Assembly: GCF_947500765.1 (NCBI RefSeq)
Contig: NZ_CANMTH010000004.1
Coordinates: 186,001-250,000, forward strand
Source: an uncultured Formosa sp.
GTDB taxonomy: Bacteria; Bacteroidota; Bacteroidia; Flavobacteriales; Flavobacteriaceae
DNA length: 64,000 bases
Direction of reading: 5' to 3'
Shown here one piece after another: positions 1-8,633 of this stretch. A program made the translations under genes and the position numbers. Below the pieces are notes generated by a model. The model was not told the origin of the DNA and ran no database searches. It saw nothing but the letters and a program-made list of their open reading frames with translations. Position 1 is the stretch's first letter, and each line of letters begins with the position of its first letter.

Positions 1-501
1 TGAATACAACTTAGTCCCATTAGCATGGAATGATTGACCAAAGAATACTCCAGGAGAACGGTGTAATTGAGAAACAACAACACGCTCTGCACCGTTAATA
101 CAGAATGTACCACTAGGTGTCATATAAGGTATAGTACCTAAATACACATCTTGAACAATAGTTTCGAAATCCTCATGTTCAGGATCTGTACAATAAAGCT
201 TTAACCTTGCTTTAAGAGGAACGCTATATGTAAGCCCTCTCTCAATACATTCTTCTAAAGAATATCTTGGTGGATCAACAAAGTAATCTAAAAATTCTAA
301 AACAAATTGATTACGAGTGTCTGTTATTGGGAAATTCTCCATGAAGGTGTTATATAAACCTTCATTACCTCTTTCTTCAGATTTGGTCTCTAGTTGGAAA
401 AAATCCTGGAAGGATTTTATCTGAATATCCAAGAAATCTGGATATTCTGTTCTATTAACAATAGACGAGAAATTTAATCTTTCAGCTTGTGTTACTAACA
501 T
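1..501 (-). CDS. rpoB: DNA-directed RNA polymerase beta subunit, N-terminal fragment
   Basis: Partial gene: the first 167 codons are in the window and the 3' end lies beyond position 1. It encodes the beta subunit of RNA polymerase. The start is the ATG at 501-499, giving an N-terminus [13 protein letters not shown] that fits flavobacterial RpoB. Further along are the family stretches [16 protein letters not shown] and [18 protein letters not shown], the latter from the beta protrusion/lobe region. It follows rplL on the same strand after a 123-nt spacer that holds a strong hairpin, the usual rplL-rpoB arrangement. The identification is secure; only the extent is limited by the window edge. 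Confidence 0.97.
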   Translation of the reverse strand, partial: MLVTQAERLNFSSIVNRTEYPDFLDIQIKSFQDFFQLETKSEERGNEGLYNTFMENFPITDTRNQFVLEFLDYFVDPPRYSLEECIERGLTYSVPLKARLKLYCTDPEHEDFETIVQDVYLGTIPYMTPSGTFCINGAERVVVSQLHRSPGVFFGQSFHANGTKLYS

Positions 502-565
502 CAATGGACGAAATTTTGATTAAAAATAATAGTGTGTGCGCATGTAAGTTATATATACGCAAAAT

Positions 566-601
566 GGTTTAGGTCTTGAAGTACGACTCCAGACCTAAAC
601 C
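566..601 (-). promoter_or_regulatory. rplL-rpoB intergenic hairpin (possible attenuator or RNase processing site)
   Basis: A perfect 11-bp inverted repeat (566-576 with 591-601, arms GGTTTAGGTCT/AGACCTAAACC) with a 14-nt loop sits between rplL and rpoB. On the minus-strand transcript it is followed by ATTTTG, a weak U-run, so partial termination or RNase processing is possible. In E. coli the same spacer holds an attenuator and an RNase III site. The function here is inference from position and structure. Confidence 0.6.
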
Positions 602-624
602 TTTATGTTCTTTAGTAAGTAAGC

Positions 625-996
625 TTACTTAAGCTCAACCTCAGCTCCTGCTTCCTCTAATTGTGCTTTTAAAGCTTCAGCTTCATCTTTAGAGACAGCT
701 TCTTTAATTGGGCTTGGTGCATCATCAACTAAACCTTTAGCTTCTTTTAAACCTAATCCAGTTAATTCTTTAACTAACTTTACAACAGCTAATTTAGAAC
801 CTCCAGCGGCTTTAAGGATAACATCAAATTCAGTTTTTTCTTCAGCAGCTTCACCAGCAGCTGGTCCAGCAGCTACAGCTACAGCAGCAGCAGCAGGCTC
901 AATACCATATTCATCTTTTAATATAGTAGCTAACTCATTTACTTCTTTTACAGTTAAGTTAACTAATTGTTCTGCGAAATCTTTTAAATCTGCCAT
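625..996 (-). CDS. rplL: 50S ribosomal protein bL12 (L7/L12)
   Basis: Acidic stalk protein of the large ribosomal subunit, 123 residues, the usual family length. The N-terminal dimerisation helices (about 1-35) lead into an Ala/Gly/Pro-rich hinge (about 36-52, [19 protein letters not shown]). The C-terminal domain follows, with the factor-binding stretch [20 protein letters not shown]. It lies 63 nt downstream of rplJ and upstream of rpoB, so it is part of the rplKAJL-rpoBC operon. A dimer pair of L12 chains binds L10 and recruits translational GTPases such as EF-Tu, which is encoded about 3 kb upstream. Confidence 0.98.
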   Translation of the reverse strand: MADLKDFAEQLVNLTVKEVNELATILKDEYGIEPAAAAVAVAAGPAAGEAAEEKTEFDVILKAAGGSKLAVVKLVKELTGLGLKEAKGLVDDAPSPIKEAVSKDEAEALKAQLEEAGAEVELK

Positions 997-1059
997 TTTC
1001 TATCGTTTTAATAAATTTTTAATGTAATATATTTGTGTAATAATGCGTACTATTTAAGA

Positions 1060-1581
1060 TTATCCCTCTTTTTGAGATAATGTTTTTAAGATACCTGAAA
1101 GTTTTCCTCCACTTGATTGAAGTGCAGAAATAACGTTCTTAGCAGGCGATTGTAATAATCCAATGATATCTCCAATTAACTCTTCACGAGATTTGATATC
1201 TACTAAGGCATCTAATTGGTCGTCTCCGATATAAACAGCTTCTTCAATAAAAGCACCTTTTAATAAAGGTTTTTCAGATTTTTTTCTGAAAGCTTTAATA
1301 ACTTTAGCTGGAGCGTTTCCAGTTTCAGAATACATTACAGAAGTGTTACCTTTTAAAACAGTTGGTAATTCTCCAAATTCTCTATCTGAAGCTTCCATTG
1401 CTTTTTCAAGTAATGTATTTTTTACTATAGCTAATTTAATGTTAGCTTTAAAACAAGCACGACGTAAGTCTGACGTAGTTACTGCGTTTAAACCTGAAAT
1501 ATCTGCTAAATAGATATTTGCGTTATCGGCTAATTGTGCAGTTAGTTCTTCAATTACTTGTGATTTTTCTTCTCTTGTCAT
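1060..1581 (-). CDS. rplJ: 50S ribosomal protein uL10
   Basis: Base of the ribosomal stalk, 173 residues. The N-terminal part (MTREEKSQVIEELTAQL) and the rRNA-binding domain with LRRACFKANIKLAIVKNTLL are typical. The C-terminal helix that carries L7/L12 dimers follows. It starts 19 nt after rplA ends and precedes rplL. In other bacteria the L10-L12 complex represses its own operon by binding a leader RNA. The spacer to rplA is short here, so such a site would have to lie within the upstream coding sequence; none was identified. Confidence 0.98.
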   Translation of the reverse strand: MTREEKSQVIEELTAQLADNANIYLADISGLNAVTTSDLRRACFKANIKLAIVKNTLLEKAMEASDREFGELPTVLKGNTSVMYSETGNAPAKVIKAFRKKSEKPLLKGAFIEEAVYIGDDQLDALVDIKSREELIGDIIGLLQSPAKNVISALQSSGGKLSGILKTLSQKEG

Positions 1582-1600
1582 AATAAAAGTTTTTAACTAA

Positions 1601-2290
1601 TTAACCAATTTTAGGCTCAACAGCTATACTAGGGCTCATTGTAGAAGACATGAAAATGCTTTTTACGTAAGTTCCTTTTGCCGCAGTTGGCTTTAATTTC
1701 ATTAATGTTTGTAATAATTCGTTTGCGTTTCCTGCAATTTGATCTGCACTAAAAGATGCTTTTCCAATAGCTGCATGAACGATACCTGTTTTATCAACTT
1801 TAAAGTCAATTTTACCAGCTTTCACTTCAGTTACTGCTTTTGCAACATCCATAGTTACTGTACCAGTTTTTGGGTTAGGCATTAATCCTCTAGGTCCTAA
1901 TATACGTCCTAATGGTCCTAATTTACCCATTACACTTGGCATAGTGATAATTACATCTACGTCTGTCCATCCACTCTTGATTTTATCAAGAAATTCATCT
2001 AAACCTACGTAATCTGCTCCAGCTTCTTTAGCTTCTGCCTCTTTGTCTGGAGTTACTAATGCTAAAACTTTTACATCTTTACCTGTACCATGAGGAAGAG
2101 ATACTACACCTCTAACCATTTGGTTTGCTTTTCTAGGATCTACTCCTAAACGAACAGCGATATCTACAGACGCATCAAATTTTGCATTTGTTATGTCTTT
2201 TACTAATGCTGATGCTTCAGTAACAGAATAAAGTTTTCCTTTTTCTATTTTTGCTAAAGCTTCTTTTTGCTTTTTTCCTAATCTTGCCAT
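1601..2290 (-). CDS. rplA: 50S ribosomal protein uL1
   Basis: Large-subunit protein of the mobile L1 stalk near the E-site, 229 residues as expected. Diagnostic stretches are [13 protein letters not shown], the [14 protein letters not shown] motif and [21 protein letters not shown]. It lies 20 nt downstream of rplK. In enterobacteria L1 autoregulates the rplKA unit by binding the leader. A small stem-loop before rplK (2772-2776 paired with 2785-2789) could be such a site, but this is speculative. Confidence 0.98.
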   Translation of the reverse strand: MARLGKKQKEALAKIEKGKLYSVTEASALVKDITNAKFDASVDIAVRLGVDPRKANQMVRGVVSLPHGTGKDVKVLALVTPDKEAEAKEAGADYVGLDEFLDKIKSGWTDVDVIITMPSVMGKLGPLGRILGPRGLMPNPKTGTVTMDVAKAVTEVKAGKIDFKVDKTGIVHAAIGKASFSADQIAGNANELLQTLMKLKPTAAKGTYVKSIFMSSTMSPSIAVEPKIG

Positions 2291-2310
2291 TTTAAATGTC
2301 TTTTTCTAGA

Positions 2311-2748
2311 TTAATTTGGCGCGTTTCCGGTTACGGTAATTCCCATAGACCTTGCGGTACCTGCGATCATTTTCATTGCAGATTCGATTGTAAATGCATT
2401 TAAATCTTGCATTTTATCTTCAGCAATGGTTTTAATTTGATCCCAAGAAACTTTAGCTACTTTTTTACGGTTTGGCTCACCAGACCCCTTTTTCAACTTA
2501 GCTGCTTCCAATAATTGAACTGCAGCTGGAGGTGTCTTGATTACAAAATCAAATGATTTGTCTTTGTAAACAGAGATCACAACCGGTAATACCTTACCTT
2601 GTTTATCTTGGGTTCTAGCATTGAATTGCTTACAGAACTCCATGATATTTACACCTGCAGCTCCTAAAGCGGGTCCAACCGGTGGCGACGGATTCGCTGC
2701 ACCTCCCCGAACTTGTAACTTAACTACTTTACCTAATTCTTTTGCCAT
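2311..2748 (-). CDS. rplK: 50S ribosomal protein uL11
   Basis: Large-subunit GTPase-centre protein, 145 residues. It has the N-terminal signature [19 protein letters not shown], the FCKQFNART segment and a C-terminal rRNA-binding domain with [12 protein letters not shown]. First ribosomal gene after nusG (73-nt spacer). The spacer contains a small inverted repeat, GCTTC (2772-2776) with GAAGC (2785-2789), in the leader position where L1 acts in E. coli; a regulatory role here is inference. Confidence 0.98.
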   Translation of the reverse strand: MAKELGKVVKLQVRGGAANPSPPVGPALGAAGVNIMEFCKQFNARTQDKQGKVLPVVISVYKDKSFDFVIKTPPAAVQLLEAAKLKKGSGEPNRKKVAKVSWDQIKTIAEDKMQDLNAFTIESAMKMIAGTARSMGITVTGNAPN

Positions 2749-2821
2749 TTTTAATAATTTAATTTTGATATGCTTCTACTGTTGGAAGCGGTATAACACA
2801 TCGGGTATACTTGTAACAATA

Positions 2822-3376
2822 TTATACTTTTTCAACTTGCATATAACTTAATTCTAATGGTGTTTTTCTTCCAAAAATCTTTACCATTACTTCAAGTTTA
2901 CGCTTTTCTTCGTTTATCTTTTCAATCGTACCATCAAATCCATTGAAAGGTCCGTCTATAACTTTTACTGTTTCACCAATATTGTAAGGAATTGCTACAG
3001 TAGTTTCCGTGTCTACAGTTAACTCATCTACTTTACCTAACATTCTGTTAACTTCAGATTGTCTTAATGGCACAGGATCACCTCCTTTAGTTTCTCCTAA
3101 AAAACCAATTACGTTAGTAACAGATCTTATAATATGAGGTACTTCTCCTGTTAAATTAGCTTGAACCATAATGTAACCTGGAAAATAAACTTTTTCTTTG
3201 CTTATTTTCTTACCATTACGAATTTGAATTACTTTTTCTGTAGGTACTAATACTTGGTCTACATAATCTTGTAAGCCTAGACGAGTAATTTCATTCTCGA
3301 TATATGCTTTAATTTTATTTTCTTGACCACTTACAGCTCTAACAACATACCACTTTTTAGCACTTACTTCAGACAT
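2822..3376 (-). CDS. nusG: Transcription termination/antitermination factor NusG
   Basis: Processivity factor that binds RNA polymerase and couples it to the ribosome or Rho. It has 184 residues. The N-terminal NGN domain begins KKWYVVRAVSGQENK and includes the KVYFPGYIMVQ strand. The C-terminal KOW domain contains GPFNGFDGTIEKINEEK. It lies between secE (12-nt gap) and rplK, the near-universal bacterial order. Confidence 0.98.
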   Translation of the reverse strand: MSEVSAKKWYVVRAVSGQENKIKAYIENEITRLGLQDYVDQVLVPTEKVIQIRNGKKISKEKVYFPGYIMVQANLTGEVPHIIRSVTNVIGFLGETKGGDPVPLRQSEVNRMLGKVDELTVDTETTVAIPYNIGETVKVIDGPFNGFDGTIEKINEEKRKLEVMVKIFGRKTPLELSYMQVEKV

Positions 3377-3388
3377 AAAAATATTTTT

Positions 3389-3583
3389 TTAGTTGATTAA
3401 ATGAAAGTAATACGAGATAACTTTGCTGAATACTGTATCTACTCCCCATATAGCTATAGAGAACACTGTAGAAAATACAGCTACCAAAATAGTTAAGCTT
3501 TGAGCTTCTGCCATAGTAGGCCAAGACACATCATGCTTTAACTCTCCGAACGATTCTTTTATGTAATTTACAAATCCAGCCAT
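3389..3583 (-). CDS. secE: Preprotein translocase subunit SecE
   Basis: Small SecYEG subunit of 64 residues, the short single-helix form. The amphipathic N-terminal part (GFVNYIKESFGELKHDVSWP) carries the conserved V-W-P motif. One transmembrane helix spans roughly residues 28-50. It follows tRNA-Trp and precedes nusG by 12 nt. No oddities. Confidence 0.96.
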   Translation of the reverse strand: MAGFVNYIKESFGELKHDVSWPTMAEAQSLTILVAVFSTVFSIAIWGVDTVFSKVISYYFHLIN

Positions 3584-3604
3584 TATATTTCAAAACTTTA
3601 TTAG

Positions 3605-3677
3605 CACGGGCGGAGAGACTCGAACTCCCGACACCTGGTTTTGGAGACCAGTGCTCTACCAACTGAGCTACGCCCGT
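3605..3677 (-). tRNA. tRNA-Trp (anticodon CCA)
   Basis: A 73-nt cloverleaf. The acceptor arm ACGGGCG pairs with CGCCCGT, the discriminator is G, the D-arm contains AGCTCAGTTGGTAGAGC, the anticodon loop reads TCTCCAAAA (anticodon CCA) and the T-loop is GTTCGAGTC. The 3' CCA is not encoded. It lies between tuf and secE on the same strand. Confidence 0.97.
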
Positions 3678-3734
3678 ATAAAAGTCAAGGTATTTCAATA
3701 AGAAACACCTTAACTTATATTTTATTAAACTTAA

Positions 3735-4922
3735 TTAGTCTAAAATTTCAGTTACTTGTCCAGCACCTACTGTTCTACCTCCTTCACGGATAGCGAAACG
3801 TAAACCAACATTCATTGCGATTGCTTGGTGTAAGTCAACAGTAATTGTTAAGTTATCTCCTGGCATTACCATTTCAACACCTTCAGGTAAGTTAATAGTT
3901 CCTGTTACATCAGTTGTACGTACGTAGAACTGAGGACGGTAATTGTTATGGAATGGAGTATGACGTCCACCTTCTTCTTTTTTCAAAACGTAAACTTCTG
4001 CTTTGAATTTAGCGTGTGGTGTTACAGAACCTGGCTTACAGATTACCATACCTCTTTTAATATCTTCTTTAGCAATACCTCTTAACAAGATACCTGCATT
4101 ATCTCCTGCCTCACCTCTATCTAAGATTTGACGGAACATTTCAATACCAGTAATAGTAGAAGTTAATTTCTCAGCTCCCATACCAATAATATCTACAGCA
4201 TCTCCAGTATTTGCTACTCCAGTTTCGATACGTCCAGTTGCTACTGTACCACGACCTGTAATAGAGAATACATCTTCGATAGGCATTAAGAAAGGCTTAT
4301 CAACTTCTCTTGTAGGTTCTTTAATCCAAGTATCACAAGCATCCATTAATTCCATAATCTTCTCAGACCATTTAGGATCACCGTTTAATCCACCTAAAGC
4401 AGATCCAGCAATTACAGGTCCGTTATCACCATCATAGTCATAGAAAGAAAGTAAATCTCTTACTTCCATCTCAACTAATTCTAATAATTCTTCATCATCA
4501 ACTAAATCTACCTTGTTCATGAAAACAACAATACTTGGAATACCAACTTGTTTTCCTAATAAGATATGCTCTCTAGTTTGTGGCATTGGTCCATCAGTAG
4601 CAGCAACTACTAATATAGCACCGTCCATTTGTGCAGCACCAGTAACCATATTCTTTACGTAATCCGCGTGACCTGGACAGTCAACGTGAGCGTAATGACG
4701 ATTAGCTGTAGAATACTCAACGTGAGATGTATTAATTGTAATACCTCTTTCTTTTTCTTCTGGAGCGTTATCAATCTGATCGAAGTTCTTTACTTCTGAA
4801 AGTCCTGCAGCAGCTAGTACAGTAGTAATAGCAGCAGTTAAAGTTGTTTTACCGTGATCTACGTGTCCAATTGTACCTATATTTAAGTGTGGTTTGGAAC
4901 GATCAAAAGTTGCCTTTGCCAT
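3735..4922 (-). CDS. tuf: Elongation factor Tu
   Basis: Translational GTPase that delivers aminoacyl-tRNA to the ribosome, 395 residues, full length. G1 is GHVDHGKT (residues 19-26), the switch region contains [13 protein letters not shown]3 is DCPGHADYV and G4 is NKVDLVDD. Domains 2 and 3 follow, with [13 protein letters not shown] and the C-terminal [14 protein letters not shown]. It lies between a four-tRNA cluster and tRNA-Trp/secE. This matches the tufB context of proteobacteria. Confidence 0.98.
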   Translation of the reverse strand: MAKATFDRSKPHLNIGTIGHVDHGKTTLTAAITTVLAAAGLSEVKNFDQIDNAPEEKERGITINTSHVEYSTANRHYAHVDCPGHADYVKNMVTGAAQMDGAILVVAATDGPMPQTREHILLGKQVGIPSIVVFMNKVDLVDDEELLELVEMEVRDLLSFYDYDGDNGPVIAGSALGGLNGDPKWSEKIMELMDACDTWIKEPTREVDKPFLMPIEDVFSITGRGTVATGRIETGVANTGDAVDIIGMGAEKLTSTITGIEMFRQILDRGEAGDNAGILLRGIAKEDIKRGMVICKPGSVTPHAKFKAEVYVLKKEEGGRHTPFHNNYRPQFYVRTTDVTGTINLPEGVEMVMPGDNLTITVDLHQAIAMNVGLRFAIREGGRTVGAGQVTEILD

Positions 4923-4984
4923 GTTTTAAAATTTAATCTTAGTTATATAATAATATTAGTGTATTCTACTTTATGCCTTTATAG

Positions 4985-5056
4985 AGCCAATGACGGGAAT
5001 TGAACCCGTGACCTCTTCCTTACCAAGGAAACGCTCTACCCCTGAGCTACACCGGC
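4985..5056 (-). tRNA. tRNA-Thr (anticodon GGT)
   Basis: A 72-nt tRNA. The acceptor GCCGGTG pairs with CATTGGC through G-T wobbles, and the discriminator is T. The anticodon loop TTGGTAA gives anticodon GGT, and the T-loop GTTCAATTC is normal. CCA is not encoded. Last of four tRNAs before tuf. Confidence 0.97.
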
Positions 5057-5065
5057 TTAAAATTG

Positions 5066-5138
5066 AGCGAGAGACCGGGTTCGAACCGGCGACATTCAGC
5101 TTGGAAGGCTGACGCTCTACCAACTGAGCTACTCTCGC
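5066..5138 (-). tRNA. tRNA-Gly (anticodon TCC)
   Basis: A 73-nt tRNA. The acceptor GCGAGAG pairs with CTCTCGC, the discriminator is T, the anticodon loop CTTCCAA gives TCC, and the T-loop is GTTCGAACC. CCA is not encoded. It is only 9 nt from the neighbouring tRNA-Thr(GGT), so the two are surely cotranscribed. Confidence 0.97.
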
Positions 5139-5205
5139 ATTATTTTAATTCCTGTATTTATAATCATAATCACCCTTATAATATTTTACTATTATAAAAA
5201 TAATG

Positions 5206-5287
<82 letters not shown>

Positions 5288-5320
5288 AATTATAAATTTT
5301 TCACTCTTTAAAAGAACTTG

Positions 5321-5394
5321 AGCCGATGGAGGGACTCGAACCCACGACCTGCTGATTACAAATCAGCTGCTCTAGCCAGCTGAGCTACATCGGC
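5321..5394 (-). tRNA. tRNA-Thr (anticodon TGT)
   Basis: A 74-nt tRNA. The acceptor GCCGATG pairs with CATCGGC, the discriminator is T, the anticodon loop TTTGTAA gives TGT, and the T-loop is GTTCGAGTC. First tRNA of the tuf-linked cluster, about 45 nt downstream of the predicted promoter. Confidence 0.97.
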
Positions 5395-5416
5395 TTTTTA
5401 TACTTTTTTTAATCAC

Positions 5417-5442
5417 AAAAAAAGCCCGCTATTTCTAACGGA
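5417..5442 (-). terminator. Rho-independent terminator after hpf
   Basis: On the minus strand the arms CCGTTA and TAGCGG (one G-U pair) enclose a short loop and are followed by GC and a run of seven T. It lies 3' of hpf and 5' of the tRNA cluster, so it should end the xerC-hpf transcript. It immediately abuts the promoter for the tRNAs. Confidence 0.75.
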
Positions 5443-5445
5443 CTG

Positions 5446-5475
5446 CAAATGTATATATTTATTCTTTTATTCAAA
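5446..5475 (-). promoter_or_regulatory. Promoter of the tRNA-tuf cluster (Bacteroidota type)
   Basis: On the minus strand, TTTG (5475-5472) is separated by 18 nt from TACATTTG (5453-5446). This matches the Bacteroidota housekeeping sigma consensus TTTG/TAnnTTTG. The predicted start of transcription, around 5440, lies at the edge of the hpf terminator, so promoter and terminator are packed together. Confidence 0.75.
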
Positions 5476-5496
5476 ACATTTTTGCAATTAATTTTA

Positions 5497-5799
5497 TCAT
5501 AAATATGATTTTAATTTCTCTTTACGCTTTTTTAGCTGTCTTTCTAAGGATGAAGCCGCCGAATCTGCCCCTTCTTCAAAAGACTTACATTGTTTTTTTA
5601 CAACAAAGCTATCTCCCGGCACACTTACTCTTGCTTCAAAGATCTTATTTTCTTTATCGCTAGTGTTCTCTACTTTTAAATAAACATCGGAACTTATTAC
5701 CTTATCATAAAATTGATCTAATTTATCCATACGCTTTTGAACAAAGTCTATCAATTTTTGGTCTGCGTTAAAATTAACTGATTGAATGTTTACTTTCAT
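5497..5799 (-). CDS. hpf: Ribosome hibernation promoting factor, short form
   Basis: HPF/RaiA-type protein of 100 residues that binds the 30S decoding region and promotes hibernation. The fold starts with VNIQSVNFNADQKLIDFVQKRMDKLDQFY and ends in a basic tail (LERQLKKRKEKLKSYL). There is no C-terminal dimerisation domain, so this is the short form rather than the long HPF. It lies 39 nt downstream of xerC and is followed by a terminator. Confidence 0.93.
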   Translation of the reverse strand: MKVNIQSVNFNADQKLIDFVQKRMDKLDQFYDKVISSDVYLKVENTSDKENKIFEARVSVPGDSFVVKKQCKSFEEGADSAASSLERQLKKRKEKLKSYL

Positions 5800-5838
5800 A
5801 TTTATTACTTTTAATATTAAACAATAGGTCTTTTCGTA

Positions 5839-6729
5839 CTAGTTCTTATTCCTTGGATGTGTATTTAAATACACTTTCTTTAATTCTGCTATACTATTAT
5901 GCGTGTAAACTTGCGTTGACGCGAGACTAGAATGCCCTAGAAGTTCTTTAACGGCATTCAAATCTGCACCTTGATTGAGTAAATGAGTTGCAAATGAATG
6001 CCTTAATATATGCGGGCTCTTTTTCACTTTTGAAGATGCTAAACTAAAATAGTTATTTATTATTCTGTAAACAAGTGTTTCATAAATTTTAACGCCTTTT
6101 TTTGTTAAAAACACATAACTTGTATCACTAATATTTATTAACGTTTTACGCGCTTTTAAATACAATAAAACAACTTCTATTACAGATGGCAATAAGGGAA
6201 CTAAACGTTCCTTATTACGCTTACCAAGCACCTTAAAAGTTTTGCTAGAAAGGTTAAAATCTTCAAGTTGTAATTGCACAAGCTCTATACGTCTAATTCC
6301 AGTAGAATAGAATAATTCTATAATTAACCGGTTTCTTAAACCTTCAAAATCTTCTTCGTGAGGAAAATCGTCTAACACAGATTTTATTTCTTTTTCTGAA
6401 AACGGAATCTGAATATTTTTCTTAACTTTTAAGGCCCTGTGTTTGGCTAGTGGATTAAGATCGATATCTCCAATCTTCATTAAAAATTTGTAATAGGAAT
6501 TTAAGGCCGACATCTTTCTATTCACACTTCTATTAGATAAACCACCTTCTACAAGACTCACTACCCAATGTCTTATTTGCGGATAGTTAACATCATGAAT
6601 TACTTCTTGCTCATATTCTGAAGTAATAAAATCTAGAAAATCTTGTAAATCTTTTTTATAGGCATTTACAGTTAACTCAGAATAATTTTTCTCAAGCAGT
6701 AAATAGTCTAAAAAGGAAGAAAAAATCAT
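5839..6729 (-). CDS. xerC: Tyrosine recombinase XerC
   Basis: Site-specific recombinase (296 residues) that resolves chromosome dimers at dif. The N-terminal SAM-like core-binding domain spans about 1-85. The catalytic domain shows the full set: R146 in STGIRR, K170 in the beta-hairpin, H240 and R243 in HILRH, H266 in LGHSS, and the nucleophile Y275 in QVYTH. Length and its operon with hpf downstream fit a housekeeping Xer rather than a phage integrase. No mobile genes flank it. Confidence 0.93.
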   Translation of the reverse strand: MIFSSFLDYLLLEKNYSELTVNAYKKDLQDFLDFITSEYEQEVIHDVNYPQIRHWVVSLVEGGLSNRSVNRKMSALNSYYKFLMKIGDIDLNPLAKHRALKVKKNIQIPFSEKEIKSVLDDFPHEEDFEGLRNRLIIELFYSTGIRRIELVQLQLEDFNLSSKTFKVLGKRNKERLVPLLPSVIEVVLLYLKARKTLINISDTSYVFLTKKGVKIYETLVYRIINNYFSLASSKVKKSPHILRHSFATHLLNQGADLNAVKELLGHSSLASTQVYTHNSIAELKKVYLNTHPRNKN

Positions 6730-6792
6730 AAGTTAGCGTCTGTATTACTGCTAATATAGCAAGTTTAAAATGAGATTTAGTTAAATAAAATG

Positions 6793-6822
6793 CAAAAAAA
6801 ATCCTGCTATTGCAGGATTTTT
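6793..6822 (-). terminator. Terminator after rpsU (bidirectional)
   Basis: A perfect 8-bp stem, AATCCTGC (6800-6807) with GCAGGATT (6812-6819), has a 4-nt loop, an A-run before it and a T-run after it. It lies directly 3' of rpsU and 5' of xerC and should end the rpsU transcript. The symmetry would allow termination in either direction. Confidence 0.85.
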
Positions 6823-6843
6823 ATGTATTACTAAATGTACTGA

Positions 6844-7038
6844 TTAGATTTGTTCTTGATCTCTTAATCCTTGTACGTATTGTGCTTTTTGAACAAGTGC
6901 TCTATTAGTCACAGAAGGTTTTAAAAACTGCTTACGTGATTGTAATTGACGTCTTGTACCGGTCTTATCAAACTTTCGTTTGTAACGTTTTAGCGCTCTA
7001 TCTATATTTTCTCCTTCTTTAATTGGTATTATTAACAT
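6844..7038 (-). CDS. rpsU: 30S ribosomal protein bS21
   Basis: Small-subunit protein near the 3' end of 16S rRNA. I take the start at 7038, giving 64 residues beginning MLIIPIKEGENIDRALKRYK, which matches the family. An upstream in-frame ATG at 7065 would add nine residues (MLKERRLRT), but those codons are the ribosome-binding leader. That leader contains AGGAGGTT, an exact Shine-Dalgarno sequence, 9 nt before the ATG, which is rare in Bacteroidota. In Flavobacterium johnsoniae bS21 helps sequester the anti-SD, and rpsU is reported to be an SD-bearing autoregulated mRNA; the same logic probably applies here. Confidence 0.96.
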   Translation of the reverse strand: MLIIPIKEGENIDRALKRYKRKFDKTGTRRQLQSRKQFLKPSVTNRALVQKAQYVQGLRDQEQI

Positions 7039-7045
7039 AGTCCTT

Positions 7046-7053
7046 AACCTCCT
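7046..7053 (-). promoter_or_regulatory. Strong Shine-Dalgarno sequence of rpsU
   Basis: AGGAGGTT lies on the minus strand, with 9 nt between AGGAGG and the rpsU ATG at 7038. It decides the rpsU start and is exceptional, because genes in this window otherwise lack SD sequences. The likely role is autoregulation of bS21 through the anti-SD of 16S rRNA. Confidence 0.85.
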
Positions 7054-7073
7054 CTCTTTTAGCATTTGGGCTG

Positions 7074-7081
7074 CAAAAGTA
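7074..7081 (-). promoter_or_regulatory. -7 element of the rpsU promoter
   Basis: On the minus strand TACTTTTG matches TAnnTTTG exactly. It lies 36 nt upstream of the chosen rpsU start, giving a short leader that carries the SD. No clear TTG is seen at -33. Confidence 0.55.
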
Positions 7082-7134
7082 AAAATTAATTTAATTTATC
7101 CTATTAAAAAAATAAAAAAAAATCTTAAAGTCTT

Positions 7135-8562
7135 TTAATCCTTAAACAGAGACGATCTTTTGGTAAGATCCTGAATTAGCTTTTCATCTTCTTCACTTTC
7201 TAAAAGCGTATTATAATTATCCCAAAACCCTTTATTATAAGGTTTAATTGAAAATATATTAGAATCCCAATCACTATGCAATATAGACTGAACAACTTCT
7301 GAGTCTAGTACTATTTCTGTAAATAAAATTTCCTGTATCGTTTTATAATAACGTTCGTCTTTAGCTCGTTGCTCTGCCTCTTTATCGTCATTTTTAGATG
7401 TATTAGAACCTACATTAACTAATTTTGGCGTTTCGTAAGAAATATAGTTTGTATACATCTTCCCATCGTATTCCATATAAGTAACAACTAACTTATGATT
7501 AATTTGGGTATCAAAAAGTATTTTACTTCTATTTTTTTGAGCTTCGGAAGCTGCTATTAATTCATATTCTATTTTCTTTACTGCATAAGTGTCCCAATAC
7601 ACATAAAGCCACCCATTGGCAATATAGCCAGCATCGAAAATGCCTTTAGTTTCAAGATTGATATATTCTTTCCCTTCAGAGATTTTAATTTTATAAATTT
7701 TTCTTTCATTATCTACTAAAACAGTATCCAACTCGAACTGGTGGTAGTCTAAAATATGTTCGCCAAATAAAGATCTTGGTGATTTTGTATTTCTAAGCAG
7801 ATTTAACTTTCCTATAAATAAATTCTGAAGTCCGTTAGTTCTAATATCATTCCACTTAATCGCTTTAACCAAAGACGCGGTTTTTATAGTATCCCGTTTT
7901 AAGTTTTTAGCACGAAGATTTTTATTCCCGTTTTGCTTTAAATATGCTGTGTATGCTAATAAACTATCTACATCTCGTAAGTCGTAGCTTTTACGCATCT
8001 CGTCTACATTAACTTTTAAATTTTTATAGGCTGGAGACTGCGCACTAGAATCGTAAAGTGTAATCGCACTTTCTATTAACCATTTAAATTCTTTCTTATT
8101 ACGCTCTTTATGTCGTAAAAATCCCTTTTCTAAATAGGGTAATTCTGGAAGATTATCTGGAAGTTTACTAATCATTTTAAGAACAATCTCGTTTCCTGTT
8201 TTAGGACGCGGTTCGCCTACAAGTAAAACCTCATCTAATGAAGCAATATCTTCTTCTAAGAAAACCTCTTCAGTATTATCGAAATCTTTAACAAGTGCTT
8301 TAAAACTTTTATAGCCAATAGAAGATATAACCAAAGTATCATTTTCCATGGTATCTGAAACAAGTAAGACAAACTTTCCATCTGCATTACTAATTGTCCC
8401 TGTAGTAGTATTCTGAATGTAAATACTAGCACTTTCTATTGGAATCATAGTCGAGAAATCGACTATCTTATTTTTAAGTTCTGTTTGCGAGTACATTGAG
8501 ACAAAAAACAAACAAACTAAAATGGTTAAACTATATGTTTTGTTGATGAAGTTCATATTCAA
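7135..8562 (-). CDS. Secreted CarboxypepD_reg-like domain protein
   Basis: A 475-residue exported protein of unknown role. A signal peptide (about 1-26, ending MYSQ) leads into a CarboxypepD_reg-like beta-sandwich at roughly 28-110 (IVDFSTMIPIESASIYIQ, ADGKFVLLVSD, VISSIGYKS). The remaining 360 residues are a soluble-looking region with no TonB plug or obvious barrel. This architecture is common in Bacteroidota envelopes, but I cannot assign a substrate. It is monocistronic between rpsU and the acyl-CoA dehydrogenase. Periplasmic or outer-membrane location is inferred from the signal peptide. Confidence 0.8.
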   Translation of the reverse strand: MNMNFINKTYSLTILVCLFFVSMYSQTELKNKIVDFSTMIPIESASIYIQNTTTGTISNADGKFVLLVSDTMENDTLVISSIGYKSFKALVKDFDNTEEVFLEEDIASLDEVLLVGEPRPKTGNEIVLKMISKLPDNLPELPYLEKGFLRHKERNKKEFKWLIESAITLYDSSAQSPAYKNLKVNVDEMRKSYDLRDVDSLLAYTAYLKQNGNKNLRAKNLKRDTIKTASLVKAIKWNDIRTNGLQNLFIGKLNLLRNTKSPRSLFGEHILDYHQFELDTVLVDNERKIYKIKISEGKEYINLETKGIFDAGYIANGWLYVYWDTYAVKKIEYELIAASEAQKNRSKILFDTQINHKLVVTYMEYDGKMYTNYISYETPKLVNVGSNTSKNDDKEAEQRAKDERYYKTIQEILFTEIVLDSEVVQSILHSDWDSNIFSIKPYNKGFWDNYNTLLESEEDEKLIQDLTKRSSLFKD

Positions 8563-8633
8563 TACTTTATAATTTAACCATTAATATAATATTTTTTATG
8601 TTGTTGACAGATGTAAATCGGATACACAACATT

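Noticed and set aside
2621..2851. 76-residue plus-strand frame over rplK
   Set aside because: Shadow of the ribosomal protein gene on the other strand.
5839..6729. XerC considered as a mobile-element integrase
   Set aside because: Length, catalytic residues and housekeeping context next to hpf fit chromosomal XerC; no phage or island genes are near.
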